Source of the DNA: Streptomyces tubercidicus
Lineage (GTDB): Bacteria > Actinomycetota > Actinomycetes > Streptomycetales > Streptomycetaceae
Length of the DNA: 64,000 nt
Reading direction: 5' to 3'
Assembly: GCF_027497495.1 (NCBI RefSeq)
Contig: NZ_CP114205.1
Coordinates: 6,572,001 to 6,636,000, forward strand
The notes beneath the pieces were generated by a model. It did not search any database. It had not been told where the DNA came from and saw nothing but the letters and a program-made list of their open reading frames with translations. This document shows, in pieces, positions 24,388-33,221 of the stretch (its first letter is position 1; the number at the start of each line of letters is the position of its first letter). The translations under genes and the position numbers were made by a program.

Positions 24388-25731
24388 ATGGCCGTGACCG
24401 ACACCGTCACCGGGCTGGAGGTCCATGACGTCCGCTTCCCCACTTCGGAGCGGCGCGACGGCTCGGACGCCATGAACCCGGACCCCGACTACTCCGCCGC
24501 CTATGTCGTGCTGCACACCGACGGCGGCCCCCAGGGACACGGCTTCTGCTTCACCATCGGGCGCGGCAACGACGTCATGGCCGCCGCGATCCGGTCCCTC
24601 GCGCCCTACGTCACCGGCCGCCCCGCACCCGCCACCGCCGCCGATCTCGCCGCCCTGCACCACGACCTCACCCACGACTCCCAGCTGCGCTGGCTCGGCC
24701 CCGAGAAGGGCGTGATGCAGATGGCGGCCGGGGCCCTGGTCAACGCCGCCTGGGACCTGGCCGCGGGCCGGGCCGGGCTGCCGGTGTGGGAATTCCTCGC
24801 CACGCTCACCCCCGAAGAGCTGGTCTCCCTCGTCGACTTCCGCTACCTCTCCGACGCCCTGACCCCCGACGAGGCGCTGGCCCTGCTGCGCGCCGCCGAA
24901 CCCGGCCGCGCCGCCCGCACCGCCCGCCTCAGGGCCGAGGGCTACCCCGCGTACACCACCTCGCCCGGCTGGCTCGGCTACGACGACACCGAGCTGGTAC
25001 GGCTGGCGAAGCAAGCGGTGGCCGACGGTTTCGGCCAGATCAAGCTGAAGGTGGGCGCCGACCTCGACGACGACAGACGGCGGCTGCGGCTGGCCAGGGA
25101 CGCGGTCGGCCCCGGCATACGGATCGCCGTCGACGCCAACCAGCGCTGGGACGTGGCCGAGGCGGTCCGCTGGATGACCGCACTGGCGCCCTGGGCCCCG
25201 TACTGGATCGAGGAGCCGACCAGCCCCGATGACGTCCTCGGGCATGCCGCGGTGCGCTCCGGACAGCCCGTGAAGGTCGCCACCGGTGAGCATGTCGCCA
25301 ACCGGGTGGTCTTCAAACAGCTGTTGCAGGCCGGGGCCGTGGACTTCGTCCAGATCGACGCGGCCCGGGTCGCCGGGGTCAACGAGAACCTCGCGATCCT
25401 GCTGCTGGCCGCGAAGTACGGGGTGCCGGTGTGCCCGCACGCGGGCGGGGTGGGGCTGTGCGAGCTGGTGCAGCATCTGTCGATGTTCGACTACGTGGCG
25501 GTGTCCGGGAGTTGGGAGGACCGGGTCATCGAATACGTCGACCATCTGCACGACCACTTCACCGACCCCGTCGTCCTCGACCACGGCCGCTACCGCGCCC
25601 CGACCGCCCCCGGCTTCTCCGCCCGGATGAAACCCGCTTCCCTCGCCGCCCACCGCTACCCCGACGGACCCGTGTGGCGCGCCCGTCAGAAGCCGCGGCA
25701 CCACCAAGGCGAACAGGAGGTCTCCGTATGA
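24388..25731 (+). CDS. L-fuconate dehydratase (enolase superfamily)
   Basis: A 447-residue enolase-fold enzyme, mandelate-racemase subgroup, that dehydrates L-fuconate to 2-keto-3-deoxy-L-fuconate. Family marks are the N-terminal EVHDVRFPTSERRDGSDAMN, a catalytic Lys strand (QIKLKVG), metal-binding DANQRW, WIEEPTSPDD and GEHVANR, and the C-terminal PHAGGVGLCELVQH with its His. The ATG at 24388 follows GGGGG at about 7 nt and matches the family start; ATGs at 24382 and 24355 are alternatives. It is first in the operon, is translationally coupled to the next gene (ATGA), and lies directly behind the predicted operator. A related sugar acid such as D-arabinonate could also be a substrate. Confidence 0.9.
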   Translation: MAVTDTVTGLEVHDVRFPTSERRDGSDAMNPDPDYSAAYVVLHTDGGPQGHGFCFTIGRGNDVMAAAIRSLAPYVTGRPAPATAADLAALHHDLTHDSQLRWLGPEKGVMQMAAGALVNAAWDLAAGRAGLPVWEFLATLTPEELVSLVDFRYLSDALTPDEALALLRAAEPGRAARTARLRAEGYPAYTTSPGWLGYDDTELVRLAKQAVADGFGQIKLKVGADLDDDRRRLRLARDAVGPGIRIAVDANQRWDVAEAVRWMTALAPWAPYWIEEPTSPDDVLGHAAVRSGQPVKVATGEHVANRVVFKQLLQAGAVDFVQIDAARVAGVNENLAILLLAAKYGVPVCPHAGGVGLCELVQHLSMFDYVAVSGSWEDRVIEYVDHLHDHFTDPVVLDHGRYRAPTAPGFSARMKPASLAAHRYPDGPVWRARQKPRHHQGEQEVSV

Positions 25732-26525
25732 GCGACGCACCGCGGACCGGCCGCCACCCGGCCGACTTCGAAGGGATGGCCGCCCTCGTCACCGGCGGCG
25801 GCTCCGGCATCGGGGCGGCCACCGCCGCGCTCCTGATGGCGCGCGGCGCACGGGTCGCCGTCCTGGACCGGGACCCGGCCGGGGCGCCCGCCGGGGCGAT
25901 CCAAGTCACCGCCGATGTGTCCTCCGACGCCGCCGTACGGGCCGCCGTCGGCGCGGCGGTGCGGGAGCTGGGCGCCCTGCACACCCTCGTCGGCAACGCC
26001 GGGGCCGGCGCCATCGGCACCGTCGAGGACAACGACGACGCGGAGTGGCACCGGGTCCTGGACGTCAACGTGCTGGGCCTGGTGCGCACCGCCCGCGCCG
26101 CACTGCCGGCCCTGCGCCGCACCGCCGCCGACGCCCCCGGCCGGGTCTCCATCACCCACACCTGCTCCATCGCCGCCACCGCCGGCCTGCCGCAGCGTGC
26201 CCTGTACGGCGCCAGCAAGGGCGCGGTGCTCTCCTTGACCCTCGCGATGGCCGCCGACCACCTCCGCGACGGCATCCGCGTCAACTGCGTCAACCCGGGC
26301 ACCGCCGACACTCCATGGATCGGCCGCCTGCTGGACCGCGCCGACGACCCGGCCGCCGAACGCGCCGCTCTCAACGCCCGCCAGCCGATGGGGCGGTTGG
26401 TCACGGCCGGGGAAGTGGCCGCGGCCATCGCCTCGTTGGCGTCGCCGTCCGCCTCCGGCATCACGGGGACGGCGTTGGCCGTGGACGGGGGGATGCAGGG
26501 GGTGCGGGTGCGGGGTGGGGGGTGA
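25728..26525 (+). CDS. SDR oxidoreductase, probable 2-keto-3-deoxy-L-fuconate dehydrogenase
   Basis: A 265-residue classical short-chain dehydrogenase. It has the dinucleotide motif TGGGSGIG, the acidic residue of an NAD-preferring strand (VAVLDRDP), VGNAGAG, catalytic Ser before YGASK, and PGTADTPWIGRLL. Overlap with the dehydratase stop (ATGA), AGGAGG upstream and the cluster context suggest it oxidises the dehydratase product. The last residues are Gly/Arg-rich and weakly conserved. Confidence 0.85.
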   Translation: MSDAPRTGRHPADFEGMAALVTGGGSGIGAATAALLMARGARVAVLDRDPAGAPAGAIQVTADVSSDAAVRAAVGAAVRELGALHTLVGNAGAGAIGTVEDNDDAEWHRVLDVNVLGLVRTARAALPALRRTAADAPGRVSITHTCSIAATAGLPQRALYGASKGAVLSLTLAMAADHLRDGIRVNCVNPGTADTPWIGRLLDRADDPAAERAALNARQPMGRLVTAGEVAAAIASLASPSASGITGTALAVDGGMQGVRVRGGG

Positions 26526-26560
26526 GGTGGGGGGCCGCAGGAGCCAGAGGAGCCGCGGGA

Positions 26561-26598
26561 GCCGTACACCACGACCGCAGCAGCCGTACACCACGACC
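26561..26598 (+). repeat. Tandem repeat before the sugar-binding protein gene
   Basis: GCCGTACACCACGACC occurs twice (26561-26576 and 26583-26598) with a 22-bp period in the 85-bp gap. It could be two turns of a regulator site or a slippage duplication. Confidence 0.45.
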
Positions 26599-26610
26599 AA
26601 GGGACCACCC

Positions 26611-27642
26611 ATGAGATTGCGTACGACCGGCGCGGCGGCCTGCGCCGCGGTGCTCGCCATCGCCGCGCTCGCCGGCTGCAACCGCGGCAGTGACACCGCG
26701 GGCGGCAGGATCGGCATCGATATGCCCCGTACGGACACCGACTTCTGGAACTCCTACCAGCAGTACCTGGAAAAGGACCTGGACCACGGCGGCCCGGCCG
26801 CGCTCCCGCTGTCCAACTCGCAGAACGACATCGCCAAGGTCGTCTCCAATGTGCAGGCGCTGACCGACCAGGGCGCCAAGGCGATCGTCATGGCACCGCA
26901 GGACACCGGCGCCGTCACCGCCGAGCTGCAGCGGCTGGCGGAGAAGAAGATCCCGGTGGTGAGCGTGGACACCCGCCCCGACGAGGGCAAGGTCTACATG
27001 GTCGTACGGGCCGACAACCGCGCCTACGGGGAGAAGTCCTGCGAGTACCTCGGCAAGCAGCTCGGCGGCAAGGGGCGGGTCGCCGAACTCCAGGGCGACC
27101 TCAGCTCGATCAACGGGCGGGACCGCTCCGAGGCGTTCGCGTCCTGCATGAAGAAGAAGTTCCCGAAGATCACGGTGCATGAGCTGGCCACGGACTGGAA
27201 GGGCGAGGTCGCCTCCGGCAAGCTGCAGAGCCTGCTCGCCCAGCACCCGGACCTCAACGGCATCTATATGCAGGCCGGGGGCGCCTTTCTGCAGCCCACG
27301 CTCGCCCTCCTGGAGCAGAAGAAGCTGCTCAGGCCGGCCGGTTCCGACGGGCACATCACCATCATCTCCAACGACGGCATCCCGGACGAACTGGACGCCA
27401 TCCGCGCCGGCAGGATCGACGCCACCCTCTCCCAGCCCGCCGACCTCTACGCCAAGTACGCGCTGTACTACGCCAAGGCCGGACTGGACGGCAAGACCTT
27501 CCGGCCGGGGCCGACCGATCACGGCTCCACCATCGTGAAGATCAAGAACGGTCTGGAGGACCAGCTCCCGGCGCCCCTGGTCACCAAGGACACCGTCAAC
27601 GACAAGAAGCTGTGGGCCAATCAGTTCGAGAAGAAGAAGTAG
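26611..27642 (+). CDS. Sugar ABC transporter substrate-binding lipoprotein
   Basis: A 343-residue periplasmic-binding-protein-like lipoprotein (type I, ribose-binding fold). The signal peptide ends in a lipobox, ALAGC, with Cys23 to be lipidated. The mature part shows repeated binding-protein strands (IGIDMPRTDTDFWNSYQQYL, AIVMAPQDTG, IPVVSVDTRPD, ISNDGIPDELDAIRAG). It probably captures the sugar (L-fucose or similar) outside the membrane for the ATPase and permease that follow. Spacing to the next gene is 5 nt. Confidence 0.9.
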   Translation: MRLRTTGAAACAAVLAIAALAGCNRGSDTAGGRIGIDMPRTDTDFWNSYQQYLEKDLDHGGPAALPLSNSQNDIAKVVSNVQALTDQGAKAIVMAPQDTGAVTAELQRLAEKKIPVVSVDTRPDEGKVYMVVRADNRAYGEKSCEYLGKQLGGKGRVAELQGDLSSINGRDRSEAFASCMKKKFPKITVHELATDWKGEVASGKLQSLLAQHPDLNGIYMQAGGAFLQPTLALLEQKKLLRPAGSDGHITIISNDGIPDELDAIRAGRIDATLSQPADLYAKYALYYAKAGLDGKTFRPGPTDHGSTIVKIKNGLEDQLPAPLVTKDTVNDKKLWANQFEKKK

Positions 27643-27647
27643 CCGCC

Positions 27648-29231
27648 GTGGACAGCCACGACCGGGCGGCGGCGGTGCACGCCGAGGGGATCGTCAAACG
27701 CTACGGGCCCACCGTCGCCCTCGACGGCGCCCGGCTGACCGTACGGCCCGGGGAGGCGCACGCCCTCGTCGGCCGCAACGGCGCCGGCAAATCCACCCTG
27801 GTGTCCGTGCTGACCGGTATGGAGCGCCCGGACGCCGGCCGGGTCACCTTCGGCGGCGCGCCGGCGCCCGGCTGGGGCGACACCGCCGCCTGGCAGCGCA
27901 AGGTCGCCTGCGTCTACCAGAAGTCGATGACCGTGCCGGACCTGACCGTCGCGGAAAACCTCTACCTGGGCCGCTTCCAGGGCGCGCACACCATCCGCTG
28001 GCGGGCGCTGCACACCCGGGCCCGCGCACTGCTCGCCGAATACGGCGTCGAGGTCGACACCACCGCCCGGATCAGGGATCTCGGCGTCGAACAGCGGCAG
28101 TTCGTGGAGATCGCCCGCGCGCTGTCCCGCGGCGCCCGGCTGATCATCCTCGATGAGCCCACCGCCCGGCTCGACGCGGGCGGTATCGACCGGCTCTTCG
28201 CCAAGCTGCGCGGGCTGCGCGCCCAGGGCGTGGCCTTCCTGTTCATCTCGCACCATCTGCAGGAGGTCCACGAACTCTGCGACACCGTCACCGTCTTCCG
28301 TGACGCCCGGCATGTGCTGACCGCGCCGGTCCCGGGGCTGGCCAAGGACGTACTGGTGGCGGCGATGACGGGGGAGGAGCCGACGGCCGTACGGAAGCCC
28401 CGGACGGGTACGCGCCCTACGGGCGAGCCGGTGCTGCGGACCGAAGCCCTGGCCGTGGACGGGCACTTCGCACCGCTTGACCTGACCGTACGGGCCGGTG
28501 AAGTGGTGGGGCTCGCGGGCGCCTCGGCAGGGGGGAGCACCGCGATCGGCGAGACCTTGGTGGGGCTGCGGACGCCGGATGCCGGGCGGATCGCGGTGCG
28601 CGGCCGTCCGGTCCGTACGGGCAGCGTCCCGCACGCCCTCGACGCGGGCATCGGCTATGTCCCCGAGGACCGGCACCGCCAGGGGCTGATCCCGGGCCGC
28701 AGCGTCGCCGAGAACGCCACCCTCACCGTCACCGGCCGGCTCGGGCCGATGGGCACCGTACTGCCCTCCCGGACCCGTGCGTTCGCCCGGCGGATGATCG
28801 CGGCGCTCGACATCCGGACGACCGGGCCCGGCCAGCCGGTGTCCGGCCTCTCCGGCGGCAACCAGCAGAAGGTCGTGATCGCCCGCGCGCTGGCCCGTGA
28901 CCCCGCGGTGCTGGTCGCCATCCGGCCCACCAACGGCGTCGACGTCAAGTCCAAGGACGCGCTGCTGGGGGTCGTCCGGGAGGTCGCGGACGGCGGCAGC
29001 GGCGCCGTGATCGTCTCCGACGAGCTGGACGACCTACGGGTCTGCGACCGGGTGCTGGCGGTCTTCCACGGCCGGGTGACCGCCGAATTCCCGGCGGGCT
29101 GGCGCGAGGGGGAACTGGTCGCCGCGATGGAGGGGATGGCCGTCGGCGGGCGGGAGCGGGGCGGCCCGCCCGGCGAGGACGGAACCGAAGGAAACCCAGG
29201 GACCCAGGGACCGGAAGGAACCGCGCCATGA
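27648..29231 (+). CDS. Sugar ABC transporter ATPase with two nucleotide-binding domains
   Basis: A 527-residue fused ATPase of the ribose/xylose importer class. The first domain is canonical: Walker A GRNGAGKST, a signature region LGVEQRQFVEIARAL, Walker B LIILDEPTARLD, switch His in FISHH. The second keeps a signature SGGNQQKV, but its P-loop reads AGASAGGST and its Walker B reads VLVAIRPTNGVD, so it lacks the normal Lys and Glu. One active plus one degenerate site is common in this class, though this copy is unusually eroded. The GTG at 27648 follows the binding-protein stop by 5 nt. The tail after 490 is Gly/Glu/Pro-rich. Confidence 0.9.
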   Translation: MDSHDRAAAVHAEGIVKRYGPTVALDGARLTVRPGEAHALVGRNGAGKSTLVSVLTGMERPDAGRVTFGGAPAPGWGDTAAWQRKVACVYQKSMTVPDLTVAENLYLGRFQGAHTIRWRALHTRARALLAEYGVEVDTTARIRDLGVEQRQFVEIARALSRGARLIILDEPTARLDAGGIDRLFAKLRGLRAQGVAFLFISHHLQEVHELCDTVTVFRDARHVLTAPVPGLAKDVLVAAMTGEEPTAVRKPRTGTRPTGEPVLRTEALAVDGHFAPLDLTVRAGEVVGLAGASAGGSTAIGETLVGLRTPDAGRIAVRGRPVRTGSVPHALDAGIGYVPEDRHRQGLIPGRSVAENATLTVTGRLGPMGTVLPSRTRAFARRMIAALDIRTTGPGQPVSGLSGGNQQKVVIARALARDPAVLVAIRPTNGVDVKSKDALLGVVREVADGGSGAVIVSDELDDLRVCDRVLAVFHGRVTAEFPAGWREGELVAAMEGMAVGGRERGGPPGEDGTEGNPGTQGPEGTAP

Positions 29232-30262
29232 CCGAGACCGCAACGCCTCCGGCCACCGACGCGGTGGACCGGCCGCCGCCGCGCCGGCTGCCCTGGACCG
29301 GGCCGGCCCGCTGGCGGGACTTCTCCCTGGTCCCGGTGATCTTCGTGCTGGGCGTCATCGGCTTCATCGTGTCGCCCGCGTTCCTCACCCAGGACAACCT
29401 CATCGGCGTCGTGCAGCAGTCCACGGAGCTGGGCCTGCTGGTGCTCGGCGAGGCACTGATCCTCATCAGCGGGCGGATGGACCTGTCGCTGGAGTCGACC
29501 ATCGGCCTGGCGCCGGTGGTCGCCCTGTGGCTGGTGATGCCCGCGCACGGCGCCCGCTTCGCCGGGCTGGAGCTCTTCCCCGCCTGGACGGCGATCCCGC
29601 TCTGCCTGGCCGTGGGCGCGGCGGTCGGCGCCGTCAACGGCTTCCTCATCCTCACCCTGCGGGTCAACGGCTTCATCGCCACCCTCGGCATGCTCACCAT
29701 GCTCCGCGGCCTGCACGTGGGGATCTCCGAGGGCCGGTCCATCGGCGAGGTGCCGGAGTCCTTCGCCTATCTGGGCAAGGCCGCCTGGCTGGGCGTGCCG
29801 GCCGCCGTCTGGATCTGTCTGGCCCTCTTCGCGCTCGGCGGCGCGGTCCTGGGCTACCACCGGCACGGGCGGGCGCTGTACGCCATCGGCGGCAATCCGG
29901 AGGCGGCCCGCGCGGCCGGTATCCGGGTGGACCGCCTCACCTGGATCGTGCTGGCCCTCGGCGGGGTGCTCGCCGCCTTTGCCGGGATTCTCTACACCGG
30001 CCACTACGGCGCGGTCTCCGCGAGCCAGGGCAACGGCTGGATCTTCCAGGTGTTCGCCGCCGCGGTGATCGGCGGGATCGGCCTCAAGGGCGGCCGGGGC
30101 ACCCTCTTCGGCGCGCTCACCGGCGTGCTGACGCTCCAGCTGGTGATCAATGTGATGACGCTGGGCGGAGTGCCGCCGCTGTGGACCCAGTTCCTCAACG
30201 GCATGATCATCATCGTCGCCCTGGTCATCTCCCGCTTCACCAGCGGCGAGAAACAGGACTGA
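29228..30262 (+). CDS. Sugar ABC transporter permease
   Basis: A 344-residue multi-spanning membrane protein of the ribose/xylose permease (RbsC-like) family with eight or more hydrophobic helices. Visible are the LILISGRMDLSLESTIGLAP region typical of these permeases, AVGAAVGAVNGFLI, and the cytoplasmic coupling loop AIGGNPEAARAAGIRVDR. The N-terminal 30 residues are polar and cytosolic. The ATG overlaps the ATPase stop. It forms the membrane channel of the importer encoded by the two preceding genes. Confidence 0.92.
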   Translation: MTETATPPATDAVDRPPPRRLPWTGPARWRDFSLVPVIFVLGVIGFIVSPAFLTQDNLIGVVQQSTELGLLVLGEALILISGRMDLSLESTIGLAPVVALWLVMPAHGARFAGLELFPAWTAIPLCLAVGAAVGAVNGFLILTLRVNGFIATLGMLTMLRGLHVGISEGRSIGEVPESFAYLGKAAWLGVPAAVWICLALFALGGAVLGYHRHGRALYAIGGNPEAARAAGIRVDRLTWIVLALGGVLAAFAGILYTGHYGAVSASQGNGWIFQVFAAAVIGGIGLKGGRGTLFGALTGVLTLQLVINVMTLGGVPPLWTQFLNGMIIIVALVISRFTSGEKQD

Positions 30263-30278
30263 CCGACAGGAGCGCGGG

Positions 30279-31280
30279 ATGAGCTATCCGCCATACGGGC
30301 CACGGGAGTTGGGGCGTACCGGCGTCACCGTCCCGCCCCTGGGCCTGGGCTGTGCGCCGCTCGGCAACCTCTACCGCGCTGTGCCGGAGGCGCAGGCGCG
30401 CGAGGTCGTCCGCACCGCCCTCGCCACCGGCGCCCGCTACTTCGACACCGCGCCCCACTACGGCGTGGGCCTGTCCGAGGAACGCCTCGGCCGGGCGCTG
30501 CGCGGCCACGACCGCACCACCTACACCCTCTCCACCAAGGTGGGGCGCCGGCTGCGGCCGCTCGCCCCAGGGGAGCGGGCAGCGGGCGAGGGCTTCGTGG
30601 ACACCCCCGCGCGGGCCCGTGTACGGGACCTCTCCCGCGACGGCATCCGTGCCACGCTGGAGGCGTCCCTGACCCGGCTCGGTGTGGACGCCGTCGACAT
30701 CGTCTATCTGCACGATGTCGAGGACCAGCTGCGCGAGGTGTACGAGACCGGCTTCCCGGCGCTGGCCGAGCTGCGGGCGCAGGGGGTGGTCCGGGCCATC
30801 GGGTTCGGCATGAACCACAGCGATGTGGCGGCCCGTCTGGTCGCCGACCTCGATGTCGATGTGGTGCTGTGCGCCGGGCGCTGGACCCTGCTGGAGCGCA
30901 CCGCCCTGGACGATCTGCTGCCGGTCTCCGCGCGCCGCGGCACCTCGGTGGTCGTCGGCGGCGTCTACAACTCCGGCCTGCTGGCCGACCCCACACCCGG
31001 CGCGCCCTACAACTACGCACCGGCGCCTGCCCCGGTGCTCGACCGGGCGCGTCAACTTGCCGCCGTCTGCGCAGAGTTCGATGTGCCCCTCAAAGCGGCG
31101 GCGCTCCGCTTCCCCTTCGGGCACCCGGCCGTCGCCGCTGCCGTGGTCGGAGCCGCGGCACCGGACGAAATGGCCGAGAACGCAAGGCTGTTCACCCATC
31201 ACATCCCGGACGCGCTGTGGCATACGCTCGTCGCCCGCGGCCTGCTCGACGCCGATCTGCCGCTGCCCCTGAACGACTGA
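30279..31280 (+). CDS. Aldo/keto reductase, probable L-fucose (aldose) dehydrogenase
   Basis: A 333-residue AKR similar to D-threo-aldose 1-dehydrogenases. It has the catalytic Asp and Tyr in YFDTAPHYGVG, Lys in LSTKVGR and His in VYLHDVED, and a cofactor-binding end (AVVGAAAPDEM). In this pathway the enzyme would oxidise L-fucose to the lactone, which the next gene product would open. It follows the permease by 16 bp with AGGAG upstream. Confidence 0.87.
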   Translation: MSYPPYGPRELGRTGVTVPPLGLGCAPLGNLYRAVPEAQAREVVRTALATGARYFDTAPHYGVGLSEERLGRALRGHDRTTYTLSTKVGRRLRPLAPGERAAGEGFVDTPARARVRDLSRDGIRATLEASLTRLGVDAVDIVYLHDVEDQLREVYETGFPALAELRAQGVVRAIGFGMNHSDVAARLVADLDVDVVLCAGRWTLLERTALDDLLPVSARRGTSVVVGGVYNSGLLADPTPGAPYNYAPAPAPVLDRARQLAAVCAEFDVPLKAAALRFPFGHPAVAAAVVGAAAPDEMAENARLFTHHIPDALWHTLVARGLLDADLPLPLND

Positions 31281-31304
31281 GCCCGATCCCGGAGCGCGCC
31301 CCTG

Positions 31305-32171
31305 ATGCGTATCGACGCCCATCACCACCTGTGGGACCTCAGCCGCCGCGAACAGCCCTGGATGGACGGGCCCTGGGCCGACCCGATCCGCCGTAGTTAC
31401 GCGCTGTCCGACCTCGCCCCCCATCTGGACCGGCACGGCGTCGACGGCACGATCCTCGTCCAGTCGTCGTCCTCGTACGAGGAGACCGCCGAACTGCTCA
31501 CCCTCGCCGCGGGGGAGGGGCCGGTCACCGGCGTCGTCGGCTGGGCCGAGCTGTGCGACCCGGCGCTCGCCGAGGTCCTCGCGGCGCTGCCCGCCGGGCT
31601 GGTCGGCATCCGGCACCAGGTGCAGGACGAACCGGACCCCGACTGGCTCACCCGCCCGGACGTGCGGCGCGGTCTGGCCGTCCTGGCCGACGCCGGGCTG
31701 GTCTACGACCTGCTGGTCACCCCGCGCGAACTGCCCGCCGCGCAGCACGCGGTCCGTGCCCTGCCCCAGCTGACCTTCGTCCTCGACCACGCAGCCAAAC
31801 CGCCCGTCGTCACGGGGGAGTGGCAGCCGTGGGCGGACGCCGTCACCGCCCTCGCCGCCCTGCCGAACGTCAGCTGCAAGCTGTCCGGACTGGTCACCGA
31901 GGCCGACTGGGACGCCTGGCGGCCCCAGCAGATCCTGCCCTACGCCCGGCACGCCCTGGACGCCTTCGGCCCCGACCGCGTGATGTTCGGCTCCGACTGG
32001 CCGGTCTGCACCCTGGCCGCCGGTTACGAGGACGTGGTGGCACTCGCGGAGGCCGCCACGGGCCAACTCACGGCGGCGGAGCGGTCGGACGTCTTCGGGG
32101 GGACGGCCGGGCGGGTCTACGGGGTCGCGGCACCGCCGTCACGGCCGGCACCGGAGCGGCCGGGCCGCTGA
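31305..32171 (+). CDS. Amidohydrolase, probable L-fuconolactonase
   Basis: A 288-residue TIM-barrel amidohydrolase. Metal and catalytic residues are visible: N-terminal DAHHHLW (H-x-H), GIRHQV, FVLDHAAKP, and FGSDWPVC with the C-terminal Asp. This is the signature of the COG3618 lactonase group. It would hydrolyse L-fucono-1,4-lactone to L-fuconate, linking the aldose dehydrogenase to the dehydratase at the front of the operon. The last 15 residues are Pro/Arg-rich, and a near-copy of their DNA lies downstream. Confidence 0.87.
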   Translation: MRIDAHHHLWDLSRREQPWMDGPWADPIRRSYALSDLAPHLDRHGVDGTILVQSSSSYEETAELLTLAAGEGPVTGVVGWAELCDPALAEVLAALPAGLVGIRHQVQDEPDPDWLTRPDVRRGLAVLADAGLVYDLLVTPRELPAAQHAVRALPQLTFVLDHAAKPPVVTGEWQPWADAVTALAALPNVSCKLSGLVTEADWDAWRPQQILPYARHALDAFGPDRVMFGSDWPVCTLAAGYEDVVALAEAATGQLTAAERSDVFGGTAGRVYGVAAPPSRPAPERPGR

Positions 32172-32247
32172 CCTGGCGTCCGGTCCGCCGGTCCCGGCCC
32201 CGGTTCCCGTCGCACCGGAGCGGCCGGGCCGCCGACGCGGCGTCCGG
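32148..32247 (+). repeat. 36-nt direct repeat at the end of the lactonase gene
   Basis: Two near-identical 36-nt copies (32148-32183 and 32212-32247) begin GCACCGGAGCGGCCGGGCCG. The first covers the lactonase C-terminus and stop; the second lies 64 bp on in the non-coding gap. They suggest a small tandem duplication. The rest of the 220-bp gap to the next gene has no gene. Confidence 0.6.
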
Positions 32248-32392
32248 ATTCCGCCAGCCCCAAGACCCGCCGCGCCGGAGGATCGAGTCGTACCGCGGGG
32301 AGGCACCCGCGACAGGTGCCGCCGGTGCGGAAGCCCCGCGTTTCCGCCCGGCCGCGCCCGGCCACGGACGACTCGATACGAAGGTGATGACG

Positions 32393-33193
32393 ATGACGGC
32401 GACGGTGCTGGCGGCGACGGCGACGGCGGTCACGGAGGCGGCGGGGCACGGCCCCCGGCCGCTCGCCGGCAAGGCGGCCCTGGTGACCGGCGGCAGCCGG
32501 GGGATCGGCCGGGCGATCGCGCTGCGGCTGGCCGCCGACGGCGCCGCGGTGGCCGTGACCTTCCGGAGCGGGCAGGACCAGGCCGGGCAGGTGGTCAAGG
32601 AGATCGAGCAGGCCGGCGGGCGGGCATGGGCGGTACGGGCCGACAGCTGTGACGCGGAAGCGGTGCGGGCCTCGGTGGCGGGCGCCGCCGACCGGTTCGG
32701 GCGGCTGGACATCCTGGTGAACAACGCGGGCATCGGTGTGCTCGGACCGTTCGAGGGCATCTCCCTCGACGATGTCGACCGGGTGCTGTGGACCAATGTC
32801 CGGGCGCCGTTCCTGGCGGCGCAGGCCGCGGCGGCGCATCTGACCGAGGGCGGGCGGATCATCTCCATCGGCAGCTGTATGGCCGAGCGGGTCGCCTTCC
32901 CCGGCGGCACCCTCTACGCCACCAGCAAGGCCGCGCTCACCGGCCTGACCAAGACCCTGGCCAGGGAGCTGGGCCCGCGCGGCATCACCGCCAACTTGGT
33001 GACCCCCGGCCCCATCGACACCGAGATGAACCCCGCCGACGGCGAGAGCGCGGCGACGCAGGCCGGGCTCACCGCCTTGGGGGCGTACGGCCGGGCCTCG
33101 GACGTCGCGGCGACCGTGGCCCATCTGGCGGGCGACGGCGGACGGTACATCTCGGGCGCCTCGATCGCGGTGGACGGCGGCTTCGCGGCCTGA
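32393..33193 (+). CDS. SDR family oxidoreductase
   Basis: A 266-residue short-chain dehydrogenase. It has TGGSRGIGRAI, an NADP-style strand (VTFRSGQ), NNAGIGV, catalytic Ser (IGSCM) and YATSK, and PGPIDTEMNP. It resembles FabG-like or 3-oxoacyl reductases; in this cluster it may act on a pathway intermediate or on a different sugar. A 220-bp gap separates it from the operon, so it may have its own promoter. The ATG at 32393 stands 8 nt after AAGG; the ATG at 32387 is too close to that site. It converges with the regulator gene. Confidence 0.83.
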   Translation: MTATVLAATATAVTEAAGHGPRPLAGKAALVTGGSRGIGRAIALRLAADGAAVAVTFRSGQDQAGQVVKEIEQAGGRAWAVRADSCDAEAVRASVAGAADRFGRLDILVNNAGIGVLGPFEGISLDDVDRVLWTNVRAPFLAAQAAAAHLTEGGRIISIGSCMAERVAFPGGTLYATSKAALTGLTKTLARELGPRGITANLVTPGPIDTEMNPADGESAATQAGLTALGAYGRASDVAATVAHLAGDGGRYISGASIAVDGGFAA

Positions 33194-33221
33194 CACCGGG
33201 GCGCGGTGGCGGGCGGCGGCC

